Shown: positions 18,352-29,324, numbered from the stretch's first letter. The stretch is DNA of 64,000 nucleotides from Thermodesulfatator indicus DSM 15286 (GCF_000217795.1 NC_015681.1:2258225-2322224), one strand, 5' to 3'. Numbers and translations: made by a program. The notes: generated by a model not told the origin, from the letters alone.

Positions 18352-19254
18352 CTAACCAACTTCGTTTGGAAGCCCTGCCCACATCTTGGCTGATTCTACG
18401 GTGTTTTTCATGAGCATGGTAATAGTCATAGGCCCAACGCCCCCTGGCACCGGGGTAATAGCGGCAGCCTTTTCTTTTACGGAATCAAAATCAACATCAC
18501 CACAAAGAATGGCTTTGCCTTCTGGCGTGGTGCCAATACGGTTTACACCAACATCAATAACCACCACTCCTTCTTTTACCATATCCCCGGTAATGACCTT
18601 AGGCCGGCCAGCGGCTACTATCAGTATGTCAGCACGTTTAGTATGAAAAAGCATATCCCTAGTACCAGTATGACACACCGTGACCGTAGCGTTACCTACC
18701 GGTTTTCTCTTTTGCATCAGAAGGATTGCCACAGGTTTGCCTACAATATTGCTTCTCCCAACAACTACCACTTCGGCCCCTGAAACTTCTACATCAGCTC
18801 TAGCAAGCATCTCAAGGATTCCCGCCGGGGTACAGGGAATAAAGCAGGGCTCACCAATGACCATTTTGCCGACGTTTACCGGATGAAAACCATCAACATC
18901 TTTGCGTGGATCTATGGCATAAATCACTTTTTGCTCGGAAATGTGTTTGGGCAAAGGAAGCTGCACTAAAATGCCGTGAATTGATGGGTCTTCATTATAT
19001 TTTTTTATAAGGTTGAGGAGATTTTCCTCAGATACATCTTCGGGTAAATTCTCTTGTACTGAATGAAACCCGAGGTCGTGGGCAGTGCGCTGCTTGGCGG
19101 TAACATAAGACACCGAAGCTGGATTCTCTCCTACTAAGATAGTAACCAACCCTGGTGTAACTCCGTGTTTTTCTTTGAGTTCCTGAACCTCTTTTTTAAG
19201 CTCGTTGCGAATTTCTTGAGATATTTCTTTCCCGCTTATAATTTTGGCTCCCAT
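18352..19254 (-). CDS. folD: Bifunctional methylene-THF dehydrogenase / methenyl-THF cyclohydrolase
   Basis: FolD carries out the two middle steps of the methyl branch, from formyl-THF to methylene-THF, normally with NADP(H). At 300 residues it is the usual length. Family motifs seen are YVTAKQRTAHDLGF (substrate loop with the catalytic Lys), GILVQLPLPKHISE, VVVVGRSNIVGKPVAILL (nucleotide-binding turn) and ITPVPGGVGPMTITMLM. The ATG at 19254 follows GGGGAGGT. It is preceded by the fhs terminator (19378-19423) and followed by the cooS promoter, so it may form a short unit of its own. Confidence 0.96.
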   Translation of the reverse strand: MGAKIISGKEISQEIRNELKKEVQELKEKHGVTPGLVTILVGENPASVSYVTAKQRTAHDLGFHSVQENLPEDVSEENLLNLIKKYNEDPSIHGILVQLPLPKHISEQKVIYAIDPRKDVDGFHPVNVGKMVIGEPCFIPCTPAGILEMLARADVEVSGAEVVVVGRSNIVGKPVAILLMQKRKPVGNATVTVCHTGTRDMLFHTKRADILIVAAGRPKVITGDMVKEGVVVIDVGVNRIGTTPEGKAILCGDVDFDSVKEKAAAITPVPGGVGPMTITMLMKNTVESAKMWAGLPNEVG

Positions 19255-19377
19255 TCACACATACCTCCCCTACAATTTGTTTTGGTTTAAAAGCAAAAGA
19301 TATGCCAAATATTTTGAACAAAAACTAATATTTTTCTGAAAATTTTTGGGGTAAAAATGTTTGATTTTCGTTTCCCT

Positions 19378-19423
19378 AAAAACATGATGAGGAGAAACAC
19401 CCCGTAGTGGGGTATTTCTCCTC
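19378..19423 (-). terminator. Intrinsic terminator after fhs
   Basis: On the minus strand a 15-pair stem (arms 19389-19403 and 19409-19423, one U-G pair, loop of five bases) is followed by a T-run at 19378-19382. It lies 11 bases after the fhs stop. A strong terminator here separates fhs from folD. Confidence 0.8.
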
Positions 19424-19433
19424 ACAAGAATTA

Positions 19434-21197
19434 TTAAAATAGACCTTTGACTTTACCTGTTTCTACATCGACGTCTATACGGCGGTAAGCCGGGTCAGAA
19501 CCCGTACCTGGCATAAGGCTAATATCTCCAGCCACAGGAACAATGAAGCCAGAGCCCCGGTAAATGAGAACATCACGTACTCTTAGTTGCCAGCCTTTAG
19601 GGACACCTTTTAAGGCCGGATTATCAGAAAGAGAAAGGTGGGTCTTGACCATACAGATGGGCATGCGGCGCAATTCCTCATCGGCCTCAATGAGTTTGAT
19701 CTTGGCTTCGGCGTCAGGGAGATAAATTACCCCGTCAGCCCCATAAACTTCTTTGGCAATTTTTTCTATACGATCTTTTACGGGTTCATCTAGTTCATAG
19801 AGGAAGCGGAAGTTAGTGGGCTCGTTGCAAGCGTCCATGACGGCGTCAGCCAGCTCAAGGGCTCCCTCGCCTCCTTTAAGCCAGTGTTCAGAAACCGCAG
19901 CCCTGATACCGTGCTCTTCACAAATCTTTTTCACCAGTTCAATCTCGGCCTTGGAATCAGTATAAAAAGCGTTTATACAGACCACTGGAGTAACACCACT
20001 CTTTTTCACGATGTTTACACAGTGAAGCAGGTTTTCACAGCCTTTTTCTACCCATTCCAAGTTCTCTTCAAAATATTCTTTAGGGATGGGACGCCCTGGA
20101 AGGGGGATAGGAGCTCCACCATGGCACTTAAGCGCCCTGATAGTAGCCACTACCACTACACAGTCAGGAGTTAGGCCAGAAAGACGGCACTTTATGTTCC
20201 AGAACTTTTCATAGCCGATATCGGCGGCAAAGCCAGACTCAGTAACTACATAATCAGCTAACTTAAGGCCAACGTAATCGGCAATAATGGAAGATTGGCC
20301 AATGGCTATATTGGCAAAGGGGCCGGCGTGAATCAAAACCGGCTGGCCTTCTATAGTTTGAATCATATTAGGATTTATGGCGTCAACCATCCAGGCACAC
20401 ATAGCCCCGGCTACTTCAAGGTCTTCGGTGGTGATGGGTTTTCCAGAGCGATCAAAAGCAATAACAATTTTACCAATTCTTTCGCGAAAGTCTTTCAAAT
20501 CTCTGGCTACCGCAAGAATGGCCATAACTTCAGAGGCCACAGCAATCCAAAACTTGCTTTCCATAGGATAGCCGTCTTTTTTACCACCAAGGCCGATAAC
20601 TATGTGGCGTAAGGCCTGGGCACAGAAGTCAATTACCCAGCCCATCTCCACCCTTTTGGGATCAATATCTAGACGCTTTAAACCTCTTTTGGCCAGAGTT
20701 TCGTCGTCATAGTTAAATTCGTGTTGCATACGGGCGGTAAGGGCTACCATGGCCAGATTGTGGGCATTCATAATGGCGTTAATATCACCTGTAAGCCCAA
20801 GGGAAAACTTGTCTAAAGGGATTATTTGAGCTAACCCACCACCAGCAGCTGAGCCTTTAATATTCATGGTAGGGCCACCAGAAGGTTGCCTCAAAGCCCC
20901 GATAACGTTTTGCTTTCTCTTTCCTAACCCCTCAACTAAACCAATAGAAGTGGTGGACTTTCCTTCTCCCAGTGGAGTTGGAGTTATAGCAGTAACGTCA
21001 ATGTACTTACCATTTGGCCGATCTTTCAAACGCTCAAGAACTTTTTTGTAATCAATTTTGGCTACGTAATGGCCGTAAGGCAACAATTCTTCCTGTTCAA
21101 GACCTAACTCTTCAGCCAGTTGATAAACGGTTTTCATGTGTTTTTCGGCTTCAGCGGCTATTTCCCAATCTTTCATTTTGGTAGGATCTAGCTTCAT
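19434..21197 (-). CDS. fhs: Formate-tetrahydrofolate ligase
   Basis: Fhs activates formate with ATP and THF to give 10-formyl-THF, the first step of the methyl branch after formate. The ATG at 21197 ([12 protein letters not shown]) follows GGGGGGAGGT; the frame is open for 29 more codons upstream, but these come from a dispersed repeat and have no family match. The protein is 587 residues, a little longer than the usual 556-560. Motifs are [17 protein letters not shown] (P-loop), [18 protein letters not shown] and RASGGP-like folate contacts, with [17 protein letters not shown] near the C-terminus. A strong terminator follows, so it is a single-gene unit upstream of folD and cooS. Confidence 0.95.
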   Translation of the reverse strand: MKLDPTKMKDWEIAAEAEKHMKTVYQLAEELGLEQEELLPYGHYVAKIDYKKVLERLKDRPNGKYIDVTAITPTPLGEGKSTTSIGLVEGLGKRKQNVIGALRQPSGGPTMNIKGSAAGGGLAQIIPLDKFSLGLTGDINAIMNAHNLAMVALTARMQHEFNYDDETLAKRGLKRLDIDPKRVEMGWVIDFCAQALRHIVIGLGGKKDGYPMESKFWIAVASEVMAILAVARDLKDFRERIGKIVIAFDRSGKPITTEDLEVAGAMCAWMVDAINPNMIQTIEGQPVLIHAGPFANIAIGQSSIIADYVGLKLADYVVTESGFAADIGYEKFWNIKCRLSGLTPDCVVVVATIRALKCHGGAPIPLPGRPIPKEYFEENLEWVEKGCENLLHCVNIVKKSGVTPVVCINAFYTDSKAEIELVKKICEEHGIRAAVSEHWLKGGEGALELADAVMDACNEPTNFRFLYELDEPVKDRIEKIAKEVYGADGVIYLPDAEAKIKLIEADEELRRMPICMVKTHLSLSDNPALKGVPKGWQLRVRDVLIYRGSGFIVPVAGDISLMPGTGSDPAYRRIDVDVETGKVKGLF

Positions 21198-21618
21198 AAG
21201 ACCTCCCCCCTTTAGATTTTTTTGAGACCTTTGCAAAATGTTTTGCTTAAGAGACTGTTTCGCCCTTAAAGGCTGCAATGCCACCTGAAAGAGTCATTTG
21301 GCAAAGGTCTCATTTTTAACTAAAAAGAAAAACTTATATAATAATTTAATAAATTTGATGAAGGAAAATTTTATTATACAAAAGTTATCCTACAAGAAAA
21401 GTTTTTATTCTATTTTTTTGATATAAATTTTTTTGATATTTACGTTTCGATAAAATCAAAAAATTATTTTTGGGAATATTCTGTATATAACCAAATCCTT
21501 ACAACTAGGTTTATCGCAGGGAAAAAGAGTCATCATGATAATCTCTTCCGAAAATTTAATTTCTACTTGTTAAAGAATAGTTTTTCTTTTTCCGAAAAGT
21601 TAAAAAGGAGGTGACGTT
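21198..21618. other. Intergenic region between fhs and the PilZ gene
   Basis: This 421-base divergent gap holds a short repeat element (21223-21311) directly upstream of fhs, then a very AT-rich stretch. I see no gene in it. A good ribosome site (AAAAAGGAGGTGACG) precedes the PilZ gene. No clear promoter boxes stand out from the AT-rich background. Confidence 0.6.
21223..21311. repeat. Short inverted-repeat element (family copy A)
   Basis: An 89-base element bounded by inverted repeats TGAGACCTTTGCAAAATG (21223-21240) and its near-exact complement (21294-21311, one mismatch). The inner AGAGACTG(T)TTCGCC is shared with the larger copy at 33152-33496. It looks like a small non-autonomous mobile element. 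It ends 26 bases before the fhs start, so it probably lies in the fhs leader. Confidence 0.65.
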
Positions 21619-21945
21619 ATGATTGCTCAACCAAAACCCGAAGAAAAAAGAAGGCACATAAGGATAAGATTAAACGGCTCAAAAGTTATTCTTTCCAATG
21701 GCCAAACCGGAGAACTAGCTAATGCCAGTATTAGCGGAATCGGCTTTTGGAAACCTAGAGATTTGGAAATAAATCCTGGAGATAACATTTTCGTTACCAT
21801 TTTTTATCAAGGCGAGGAAATAACAGGGCAAGCCCGTGTAATTCACGTAAATAATAGATTAGTGGGCTGCGAATGGATCAATTTTAATGATGAAAAACAA
21901 CGAATGGCTTATTATTCGTGGCTTTTAGAGCCTGAGTTTGAATAA
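21619..21945 (+). CDS. PilZ domain protein (c-di-GMP receptor)
   Basis: This 108-residue stand-alone PilZ protein has both c-di-GMP contact motifs: RRHIR (residues 11-15, RxxxR) and NASISGIG (residues about 36-43, [D/N]xSxxG). The rest reads as a single beta barrel (PGDNIFVTIFYQGEEITGQ). PilZ proteins change motility, adhesion or polysaccharide output in answer to c-di-GMP. The start is well supported by an AGGAGGTGA site. No c-di-GMP synthase or obvious target gene is next to it, so its pathway cannot be named. Confidence 0.9.
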   Translation: MIAQPKPEEKRRHIRIRLNGSKVILSNGQTGELANASISGIGFWKPRDLEINPGDNIFVTIFYQGEEITGQARVIHVNNRLVGCEWINFNDEKQRMAYYSWLLEPEFE

Positions 21946-22314
21946 TAAAGTGGCACATTGCCCTATTCCAAAACGCCCTAAAAAGTAAAATATTTAATGT
22001 GCCTTTGAACTCTCAAAGGTAAGGAATCTTTCATGAATTTTGCAAAAACTTTACAAATTTTTTTAAATATAAGTTTGTATTCACTTAATATTCCAAAAAC
22101 TGTCAAAAAATTTTCTCCCGGAGACTTTTAACTCCTATATAAAATCAATCAAAAATACAGATTAAAAACACAACTTTTTAAAATCATTATAAAAATACTA
22201 GAAAATCCCCAATAAACTTTTTTTAAAGGCCCACAAACTATTTCATTAACCTTGATCAAAATCTTTAGTTTTAGTGTATATAAAATAAGAAAAATTTTTA
22301 TAAGGGGTGTTTTT
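21946..22314. other. Intergenic region between the PilZ and split-Soret cytochrome genes
   Basis: This is AT-rich with no coding sign. It holds two hairpins just after the PilZ gene: GGCACATT (21952-21959) pairing with AATGTGCC (21996-22003), and CCTTTGA/TCAAAGG with a four-base loop (22002-22019). Neither is followed by a clear T-run, so termination is possible but not certain. A promoter candidate for the cytochrome lies at 22252-22280. Confidence 0.55.
22252..22280 (+). promoter_or_regulatory. Candidate sigma-70 promoter of the split-Soret cytochrome gene
   Basis: TTGATC (22252-22257), 17 bases, TGTATA (22275-22280) running into TATAAAAT. It lies 35 bases ahead of the ATG at 22315. Confidence 0.45.
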
Positions 22315-23097
22315 ATGAGTGATAAAAAATTAACAGCGCTTGGTACTACCAGAAGAGATCTTTTAAAGAGTACAGGAGCTTTACTTTTAGGGCTTACTGC
22401 TGGCAAATTGCTGTTACCAGGTAGTCCGGCTCAAGCCAAAGCCATAACTGAAAAATGGCCATGGCCTTATGAAAAACTTGACCCTGTTGAAACAGCAGAA
22501 TTGGCGTATCGTGGATGGTATAAGCTCTTTTGCGGTGGTTCGGTAGTATGTAGTATTTTTTCTCAATTACGTAAAAAAGTAGGAGGCCCGTATAATCTTG
22601 TTCCTATTGAAGCCTTTATCTTCGCCGAAGGTGGCGTGGCTGGCTGGGGAACCATATGTGGTTCTCTTTTAGGCGCAAATGTAGTTACTAATTTTATTTT
22701 AGGGCCAAGAACAGCTGGAACTCATCTTGGAGCACTTATGGGTAGCGAAATAATGGACTGGTATTGTGAGGCTGAAATGCCTGTATATGTCCCTAAAAAC
22801 CCCAAAGTTGATCCCAAAAAAATACCTCACACCGTTAGTGACTCGCCATTGTGTCACATATCTGTTGGAAAATGGATGAAAAAGGCCAATAAATCCTTAA
22901 AAAGTCCGGAAAGAAGAGATCGTTGTGCCAGAGTAACTGCCAGTGTTGCTTATCATCTTGTAGTACTACTAAATAAATGGAAAGATGGAAAATATGAACC
23001 TGAAGGCGAATTTCCTTCTGGTGAATATGGCATTCCAGCTCAGCATAACTGTGACGGATGTCACGGAGACGATGTCCCTGAACCGCCAGAATCTTAA
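22315..23097 (+). CDS. Tat-exported split-Soret-type cytochrome c
   Basis: The start at 22315 (MSDKKLTALG) follows AAGGGGTG. It gives 260 residues with a Tat signal (TTRRDLLKSTGALLLGLTAG, cleaved near AQAKA), so it is exported folded. The mature part shows the C-GCAxxG-C-C family pattern: LFCGGSVVCSIFSQL, GWGTICGSLLGAN, WYCEAEMPVY and PLCHISVGKW. It ends with a c-heme motif CDGCH near residue 253. Split-Soret cytochromes are known from Desulfovibrio, where the two subunits' hemes stack at one end of the dimer; their exact role is unclear. Only one canonical CxxCH is present. It stands alone between terminators and is likely a periplasmic electron carrier. Confidence 0.85.
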   Translation: MSDKKLTALGTTRRDLLKSTGALLLGLTAGKLLLPGSPAQAKAITEKWPWPYEKLDPVETAELAYRGWYKLFCGGSVVCSIFSQLRKKVGGPYNLVPIEAFIFAEGGVAGWGTICGSLLGANVVTNFILGPRTAGTHLGALMGSEIMDWYCEAEMPVYVPKNPKVDPKKIPHTVSDSPLCHISVGKWMKKANKSLKSPERRDRCARVTASVAYHLVVLLNKWKDGKYEPEGEFPSGEYGIPAQHNCDGCHGDDVPEPPES

Positions 23098-23116
23098 GTT
23101 TAATAGTTAGAACATA

Positions 23117-23157
23117 AAAAGAGGTAGTTTTGGGCTAGGCCTGAAACTACCTCTTTT
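23117..23157. terminator. Bidirectional terminator between cytochrome and methyltransferase genes
   Basis: A 14-pair stem (AAAAGAGGTAGTTT, 23117-23130, with its complement 23144-23157) and a 13-base loop. A and T tracts on both sides let it serve the convergent genes. It overlaps the 3' end of the minus-strand methyltransferase. Confidence 0.75.
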
Positions 23158-23791
23158 CAAATAAAACAGCCCAAAAGCCAGCCTTATTATCTAAACCTTT
23201 ATGAGGTTTTTCGTGTGAAGGCTTAATTGAAGGAAAATTAAAAAGAGTAGAAAAACCTTTTAAAAAAGAAAATCCATGCCTTTCAAAAAGATTTAAAACT
23301 TCATCTCCTCTTCTAAAACGGGCAAATTTATAAAGAGGATGCCCTGCCTGAGCCTTTTCTTGGTAAAATTTGCCTAAAGGAGACTCCGCAGGAACAAAAC
23401 CTAAAAAAAGTTTTCCTTTTGGTTGAAGGATTCTATAACATTCCCGCAGAGCCTTTTCTGGTTCAGCCAAAAAACAAAAGGTAAAAAATAATCCACATGA
23501 AGCTATGCTTTCACTTTTAAAAGGAAGAGCCTCGGCTAAACCAGCTACCACTTTTATTCCTTTCTCCTGCGCTTTTGAAAGCATTTCTAATGAAGGATCT
23601 AGGCCAAAATTAAAGCCAAGGGCCTTGGCAAAGGCACCTGTACCTACACCTATTTCCAGAGAGGGATACGCAGGTTTCCCTAAAAGCTTTAAGGCTTCAA
23701 GCTCAGAACAAAACAGAGGATTTTTTTCATACCATTGATCGTATTCTTGGGCAACTTGCCCAAAACTCTGGCTAATTTTGCGCCACATCAA
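23147..23791 (-). CDS. Class I SAM-dependent methyltransferase (Methyltransf_11 type)
   Basis: A 214-residue methyltransferase with the SAM-binding motif SLEIGVGTGAFAKALG (about residues 45-60), an acidic motif LDPSLEMLSKAQEKG and motif IV-like FTFCFLAEPEKAL. It begins YDQWYEKNPLF, typical of BioC/UbiE-like small-molecule methylases. The substrate cannot be told from sequence. It is a single-gene unit with a terminator at its 3' end, 50 bases downstream of glnA in the same direction, so it may partly share glnA transcripts. Confidence 0.85.
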   Translation of the reverse strand: MMWRKISQSFGQVAQEYDQWYEKNPLFCSELEALKLLGKPAYPSLEIGVGTGAFAKALGFNFGLDPSLEMLSKAQEKGIKVVAGLAEALPFKSESIASCGLFFTFCFLAEPEKALRECYRILQPKGKLFLGFVPAESPLGKFYQEKAQAGHPLYKFARFRRGDEVLNLFERHGFSFLKGFSTLFNFPSIKPSHEKPHKGLDNKAGFWAVLFEKR

Positions 23792-23841
23792 GAAAAATTT
23801 AACAGAATAAAAGGGAGGGGATAACCCCCTCCCCTTCTAAT

Positions 23842-25254
23842 TTAGATATCAAAATAGAGGAAGAACTCGTAAGGATGCGGACGTAGACGTACCTGGTCAG
23901 CTTCATTTTCGCGCTTATACTCAATCCATTTGCTAATAAGGTCTTCAGTAAAGACATCGCCTTTCATCAAGAACTCATGGTCTTCTTCAAGGGCCTGAAG
24001 AGCCTCTTCTAGAGTAGCAGGGGTGGTTGGGATATCCTTCAACTCCTCTGGTGGGAGGCTGTAAAGGTCCTTATCCATGGGTTCACCAGGATCAATGCGG
24101 TTTTCAATACCATCAAGAGCAGCCATAAGCATAGCAGCAAAGGCAAGATAGCCGTTACAAGACGGATCAGGGGTACGGAATTCAATACGCTTGGCCTTGG
24201 GGCTTGGGCTATACATGGGAATACGAATAGCCGCTGAACGGTTTCGGCTGGAGTAACAGAGGTTAACCGGTGCTTCGAAACCAGGAGTCAAACGTTTATA
24301 AGAGTTAGTGGTGGGGTTGGTAAAGGCGCACACTGCCTTACAGTGTTTAAGGATACCACCAATGGCGTAAAGGGCAGTTTCAGAAAGACCGGCATAACGA
24401 TCACCAGCAAAAAGCGGGGTATCACCCTTCCAAATACTCATGTGGGTATGCATACCAGAACCATTGTCCTCAAAAAGAGGTTTGGGCATAAAGGTAACGG
24501 TTTTACCGTGTTTGTAAGCTACGTTTTTGAGAACATACTTGAACCACATTAGCTGGTCACCCATTTTGAGAAGCGGGGCAAAGCGCATGTCAATCTCGGC
24601 TTGACCAGCAGTAGCTACTTCGTGGTGCTGACATTCTACCTTGATTCCAATCTGCTGAAGCACCATAACCATTTCGGTACGGAGATCCTGAAACTTATCA
24701 GACGGAGGCACTGGGAAATAACCTTCTTTGTGACGAGGTTTATAACCAAGGTTAGGACATTCTTCTCTACCTGTATTCCAAGTACCTTCTATAGAATCTA
24801 CAAAATAGAAGGAGTAGTTAGAACCGGTGTCATAACGAATGTCATCAAAGATAAAGAATTCCGCTTCAGGGCCAAAATAGGCAACATCACCTAAACCAGT
24901 GCTCTTGAGGTACTCTTCTGCCTTCTGGGCCACATAACGCGGGTCACGGCTGTAAGGTTCTTTGGTAATAGGATCATAAACATTACAAAGCAATACTAAA
25001 GTAGGAACTTCAAAGAAAGGATCCATTACCGCGGTGTTGGGGTCGGGAATAATTATCATGTCACTTTCGTGGATTTCCTGCCAACCACGAATAGAAGACC
25101 CGTCAAAACCATAACCAGCTTCAAAGCTTTCTTCTGTCAACTCTTCAATGGGCACGGAAAAGTGCTGCCACATACCTGGAAAGTCAGTAAACCTCAGGTC
25201 AACCATTTTAGCGCCATTTTTTTTGGCAAATTCAAGAACTTCTTTGGGTGTCAT
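23842..25254 (-). CDS. glnA: Glutamine synthetase type I
   Basis: GlnA assimilates ammonia into glutamine. The 470 residues match the GSI-beta class. Motifs include [19 protein letters not shown], the ATP-site stretch [16 protein letters not shown], the glutamate-site NRSAAIRIP, and DLYSLPPEE near residue 400. The last has the Tyr that is adenylylated in this class, so control by an adenylyltransferase is likely. It is the last gene of a glnB-glnD-glnA run with a gap of 38 bases after glnD. It will capture the ammonia made by the nitrate ammonification system encoded further right. Confidence 0.96.
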   Translation of the reverse strand: MTPKEVLEFAKKNGAKMVDLRFTDFPGMWQHFSVPIEELTEESFEAGYGFDGSSIRGWQEIHESDMIIIPDPNTAVMDPFFEVPTLVLLCNVYDPITKEPYSRDPRYVAQKAEEYLKSTGLGDVAYFGPEAEFFIFDDIRYDTGSNYSFYFVDSIEGTWNTGREECPNLGYKPRHKEGYFPVPPSDKFQDLRTEMVMVLQQIGIKVECQHHEVATAGQAEIDMRFAPLLKMGDQLMWFKYVLKNVAYKHGKTVTFMPKPLFEDNGSGMHTHMSIWKGDTPLFAGDRYAGLSETALYAIGGILKHCKAVCAFTNPTTNSYKRLTPGFEAPVNLCYSSRNRSAAIRIPMYSPSPKAKRIEFRTPDPSCNGYLAFAAMLMAALDGIENRIDPGEPMDKDLYSLPPEELKDIPTTPATLEEALQALEEDHEFLMKGDVFTEDLISKWIEYKRENEADQVRLRPHPYEFFLYFDI

Positions 25255-25292
25255 AGAAACCTCCTTTATTTAGTTTTTTTATCTAAGTTAGC

Positions 25293-27761
25293 TTATTGGA
25301 AAAATTCTTTTAGTTTATTTCTTAAATATTTTTCAAGAGACTTTGTTTCTTCATCACTTAATTTTTCTCCCTCTGGCGTTCTCACGTAAAAAACATCTGA
25401 GACAAGATCTTCTTTATTAGAAATAAAAGCCCGTTCTATATTTAATGGCCAGATAGAAATGGCTTTAGCTAAATAATATAAAAGCCCCCTTTTATCAGGA
25501 GCATATACTTCAATTATGGTAAAAAAGTCTGAATGAACATTATTAATTGAGACCTGAAAATTTGCTGCTTTAGAAGGCTTTTTTATAGAAGAAAAAAGAG
25601 GTCTTGTCTCTTTTAATCTAGTTTCTAAGTCTAAATTTTGTAAGATTACGTCTTTAAAAGTCTTTTCTAACTCGTCCTTAATTATCTCTCCACAGGGTGA
25701 ATGCACCTCAAAGATATCTAACACGGTATCATCTTCGAGGGTAAAAATGCGGGCTAACCGTACATCTAAATGATGCAAAGTAAAAATACCTGTCAGGCGC
25801 ACAAAAAGCTCAGGCCTATCTTTGGTGATGACTAAAATTTTGAAAAGGTCTTTTCGCTTGGAAATATCCAGTAAAAAAGGGAGAGATTTTTCTTTAAAAG
25901 TTTTCAGTTTATTAATTTCTGGCTTAAGTTCTTCAAGGGGAGCATACAAGAGATAACAGGAAGGAAGAATATCCACCAAAGAACCAAATTCTTTTTTTAA
26001 GGTCTTTTCTTTAGCCTCAAGTTCTGAAATAGCTTGTTTTTCTGCTAAAAAACCTTCAGTAAAAATTTTAGCTGTTTTTAGATAAAGTTCATCAATCAAG
26101 GCGGCTTTCCAGGAATTCCAGGCATTGGGGCCAGTAGCGCGAGAATCAGCTATAGTTAAATAATACAGTCTAGTTAAATGACCCAAATCTTTCATCTTTT
26201 TGGCGAAATCAACAATAACTTTCTCTTCGGTTAGGTCTCTTCTAAAAGCAGTCTCTACCATCGAAAGATGATCTCTAACCAAACGGGATACATTTTGAGC
26301 TTCCTCTTTAGAAAAGCCAAATTTCATCGCTATCTCGTAAGCCATCTCTGCTCCGACCTCTTCGTGCCTTCCAGGTAGTCCTTTAGCAATATCATGCAAT
26401 AATCCTGCCAAAAAAAGGACTTCTTCGTTTTCCACTCTATCCCAATAAATAGACCGTTCCTTCCGTAAACGGCTTAGTTCTTGAACTGTTAACAATAAAT
26501 GTTCGTCTAAGGGATGAACATGATAGACATCAAACTGGGTAAGCCCTAAAACCCTTTGGAACTCTGGCAAAATGAGAGAAAGGAAACCTGTTTCCCGCAT
26601 ACTTTTTAATGCTAAATAGGCATGAGGTTTAACTAACAATTTTGTAAAAAAACTGCCCTCTATATTGACAATATTGAAAGTTTTAGAAGATATAAGATTC
26701 TCTTTCAAAAAGAGGCGGGTAAGATGGTGTAATTTAAGCCCTGTTTCTGCTTGAAGCATAAAGAGTTTAAGTACATAGGGCCAATCCCAAAGGGCCCTTT
26801 CGCGATAAGTAAGATAAAGACGACCAGAAATAACTTCAAAGCCTCCTTCTAATTTTTTTCTTTCGTCAGGAAGAAGGCCGAGGGTGAGTTCTACATGGTC
26901 CAAAACGGCTTCGACTATTTCGTGTATCTGACCCATAGCGCGGTAAATGTTGGTCATAAACTTGCTAATGGCCCCTTCGGCTTCGTAGCCAAAGCCCATT
27001 TTTACCGCTATAACGGGCTGATATTCGAAATAAAGGCGGTCCTCATGGCGCTTGGCTTGAAAGTGTAATTCCTCTCTTACCGCTAAAAGAAATTGATAAG
27101 CAGCCTTGAGTTGTAACTTTTCTTTGGTTGAGATGAGACCAGCCCTTTCAATATCTCTCAAGGTTTCTAAGCCAAAGAGAATGCGTGCAGTCCACAGAAG
27201 TAGATGATAATCCCTTAATCCTCCCAGTCCTTCTTTTATATTGGGTTGCAACAAAAAAGAATCTTCCTGGTAAATTTCCAGTCTTTTTTGACGGGTTTCT
27301 TTAAGGACCTGGAAAAATTCTTTGCGTTTTCCAGAAATTAAATTGGTTTCGAATAATTCTTTAAATTTTTTAAAAAGTTTTCTTGAGCCAGAAACTAGGC
27401 GAGCATCAAGTAAAGCCGTCAAAAGAGAAAAGTCTTTTCGCGCGTCACCTAAAACCTCTTCAAGGGAACAAACACGATAACCAACTTCAAATTTTTTATC
27501 CCAAAGGCTATAAAGAACCTTTTCCACTAGGTCGCTAAGTTCTTCTTCAGAAAGCTCTCCGTGTAAAAAGAGCAGATCCACATCTGAATAAGGGCAGAGC
27601 TCCTTGCGGCCGTAACCGCCAACCGCCAAAATGGCTACCGGCCTTTTTCTGAAAGCAGGAGGAAAAAGGCTTTTAATTAGCTTATCAACTCGCTTAGCCC
27701 GGTTTGTAACCGATGACCTGGCCGCAAGGAGGGGAGCCGTACTTTTGATTGCCCGAGGCAC
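25293..27761 (-). CDS. glnD: Bifunctional PII uridylyltransferase / uridylyl-removing enzyme
   Basis: GlnD senses glutamine and adds or removes UMP on PII. Domain order over 822 residues fits: nucleotidyltransferase (VGGYGRKELCPYSDVDLLF, residues 47-65), the connecting helical region, an HD phosphohydrolase domain (FLAGLLHDIAKGLPGRHEEV, near 455) and two C-terminal ACT domains (RPELFVRLTGIFTLHHLDV and VYAPDKRGLLYYLAKAIS). The start ATG directly abuts the glnB stop, so they are translationally coupled. The family length is 850-930, so this is a compact version. Confidence 0.95.
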   Translation of the reverse strand: MPRAIKSTAPLLAARSSVTNRAKRVDKLIKSLFPPAFRKRPVAILAVGGYGRKELCPYSDVDLLFLHGELSEEELSDLVEKVLYSLWDKKFEVGYRVCSLEEVLGDARKDFSLLTALLDARLVSGSRKLFKKFKELFETNLISGKRKEFFQVLKETRQKRLEIYQEDSFLLQPNIKEGLGGLRDYHLLLWTARILFGLETLRDIERAGLISTKEKLQLKAAYQFLLAVREELHFQAKRHEDRLYFEYQPVIAVKMGFGYEAEGAISKFMTNIYRAMGQIHEIVEAVLDHVELTLGLLPDERKKLEGGFEVISGRLYLTYRERALWDWPYVLKLFMLQAETGLKLHHLTRLFLKENLISSKTFNIVNIEGSFFTKLLVKPHAYLALKSMRETGFLSLILPEFQRVLGLTQFDVYHVHPLDEHLLLTVQELSRLRKERSIYWDRVENEEVLFLAGLLHDIAKGLPGRHEEVGAEMAYEIAMKFGFSKEEAQNVSRLVRDHLSMVETAFRRDLTEEKVIVDFAKKMKDLGHLTRLYYLTIADSRATGPNAWNSWKAALIDELYLKTAKIFTEGFLAEKQAISELEAKEKTLKKEFGSLVDILPSCYLLYAPLEELKPEINKLKTFKEKSLPFLLDISKRKDLFKILVITKDRPELFVRLTGIFTLHHLDVRLARIFTLEDDTVLDIFEVHSPCGEIIKDELEKTFKDVILQNLDLETRLKETRPLFSSIKKPSKAANFQVSINNVHSDFFTIIEVYAPDKRGLLYYLAKAISIWPLNIERAFISNKEDLVSDVFYVRTPEGEKLSDEETKSLEKYLRNKLKEFFQ

Positions 27762-28157
<396 letters not shown>

Positions 28158-28277
28158 TTAACAAGTTGTTTAGTAATAAACTATATTTAAGCGAAGTAAA
28201 TAAAACCGGGCTTTAAAAGCAATTTTTGAAAAGGGAAAACTTTACAAAATTGTGGAAGGAGCTGAAAAAATTAACAA

Positions 28278-28664
28278 TTAAGTAAACTCGTGCTTTTTTA
28301 CCAGGGTTTTAATTTCTTCCCAAGTTGCTTCTTTGGCAAAGCCTGGACAGCTTGCCCGTATAATTTCAAAGCTGTCTTTGTCTTTAAGAATACTTGGATG
28401 AAGAGGCCACTGACGACACCGAAAGGGTTTTACCGGATGGATTTGGCAAAGTTTATTTTTTTCATCATAGAAAATACAATGTCCATTTACGATTTTCATC
28501 TCTATATGAGAGCCTTTGTTAACAGTGTAATGTTCTAAAAACCTAGAAATACTCAGACCCAAAAAAGCGGCTATACTTTTTTGTTCATCAGAGGAAAGAG
28601 AAACAGTGCTTTCGCCCTGACAGCAAAAACCACAACGTTTACACTCAAAGAGTTTCTTCGACAT
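28278..28664 (-). CDS. YkgJ-family cysteine cluster protein (Fe/Zn-binding)
   Basis: I choose the ATG at 28664 (MSKKLFECKRCGFCCQGE); the longer frame to 28736 runs deep into queC. The 128-residue protein has the CxxCGxCC cluster at residues 8-15 and later cysteines (NGHCIFY, LCQIHPVKPFRCRQWP, ASCPGF) of the CxxCxxCC family (PF03692). These proteins bind a metal, zinc or iron, and their role is mostly unknown. It overlaps the queC 3' end by 20 bases, so it is cotranslated with queC. Confidence 0.8.
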   Translation of the reverse strand: MSKKLFECKRCGFCCQGESTVSLSSDEQKSIAAFLGLSISRFLEHYTVNKGSHIEMKIVNGHCIFYDEKNKLCQIHPVKPFRCRQWPLHPSILKDKDSFEIIRASCPGFAKEATWEEIKTLVKKHEFT

Positions 28665-29324
28665 AGGGAATAGGGTCTTTAAGACCAGCCTCTTTAAAGC
28701 CTTTGAGGCGTAAAAGACAAGATTCACAACGTCCACAAGCTTTATCTTCTCTTTGATAACAAGACCAGGTTAGATGCAGCGGAGCACCGAGCTCTTTCCC
28801 CAGTTTTACAATTTCGGCCTTGGACAAATTAATTAAAGGCGTTTCTATGCGGATATCTGTCTCTGGGCGAGTGCCTTCTTTGATCACCTGATTGAAGGCT
28901 TCAAAAAAAGAAGCCCGACAATCTGGGTAACCTGAAAAATCAACCTGGCTGGCCCCTATAAAAATGCGCCTGGCCCCAATAACTTCACCCCAGGAAACCG
29001 CTATAGCCAGAAAATGGGCGTTTCTGAAAGGCACATAAGTTATAGGGATACCCTGAGAAGAAACACTTCCTTCAGGTACAGCCAGGTTTTCGTCGGTAAG
29101 AGCTGAACCACCAATATCTTTTAAGGCGGGAACAGACGTTACCAGCCGATATTTAACCTGATAGAAATCTGCTATTTCGTTAAAAGCACGAAGCTCCCTA
29201 GCCTCGGTACGCTGGCCGTAATTAACGTGTAAAAAAGCAAGCTCATGTTCTCTAGCCGCACAAGCGGCGGCCACGCAGCTATCAAGGCCGCCGCTAAGCA
29301 GGCAAATGGCTATAGGCTTGGTCA

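Noticed and set aside
21198..21284. N-terminal extension of fhs (29 codons)
   Set aside because: It is made of a repeat element and precedes a strong ribosome site at the normal Fhs start (21197).
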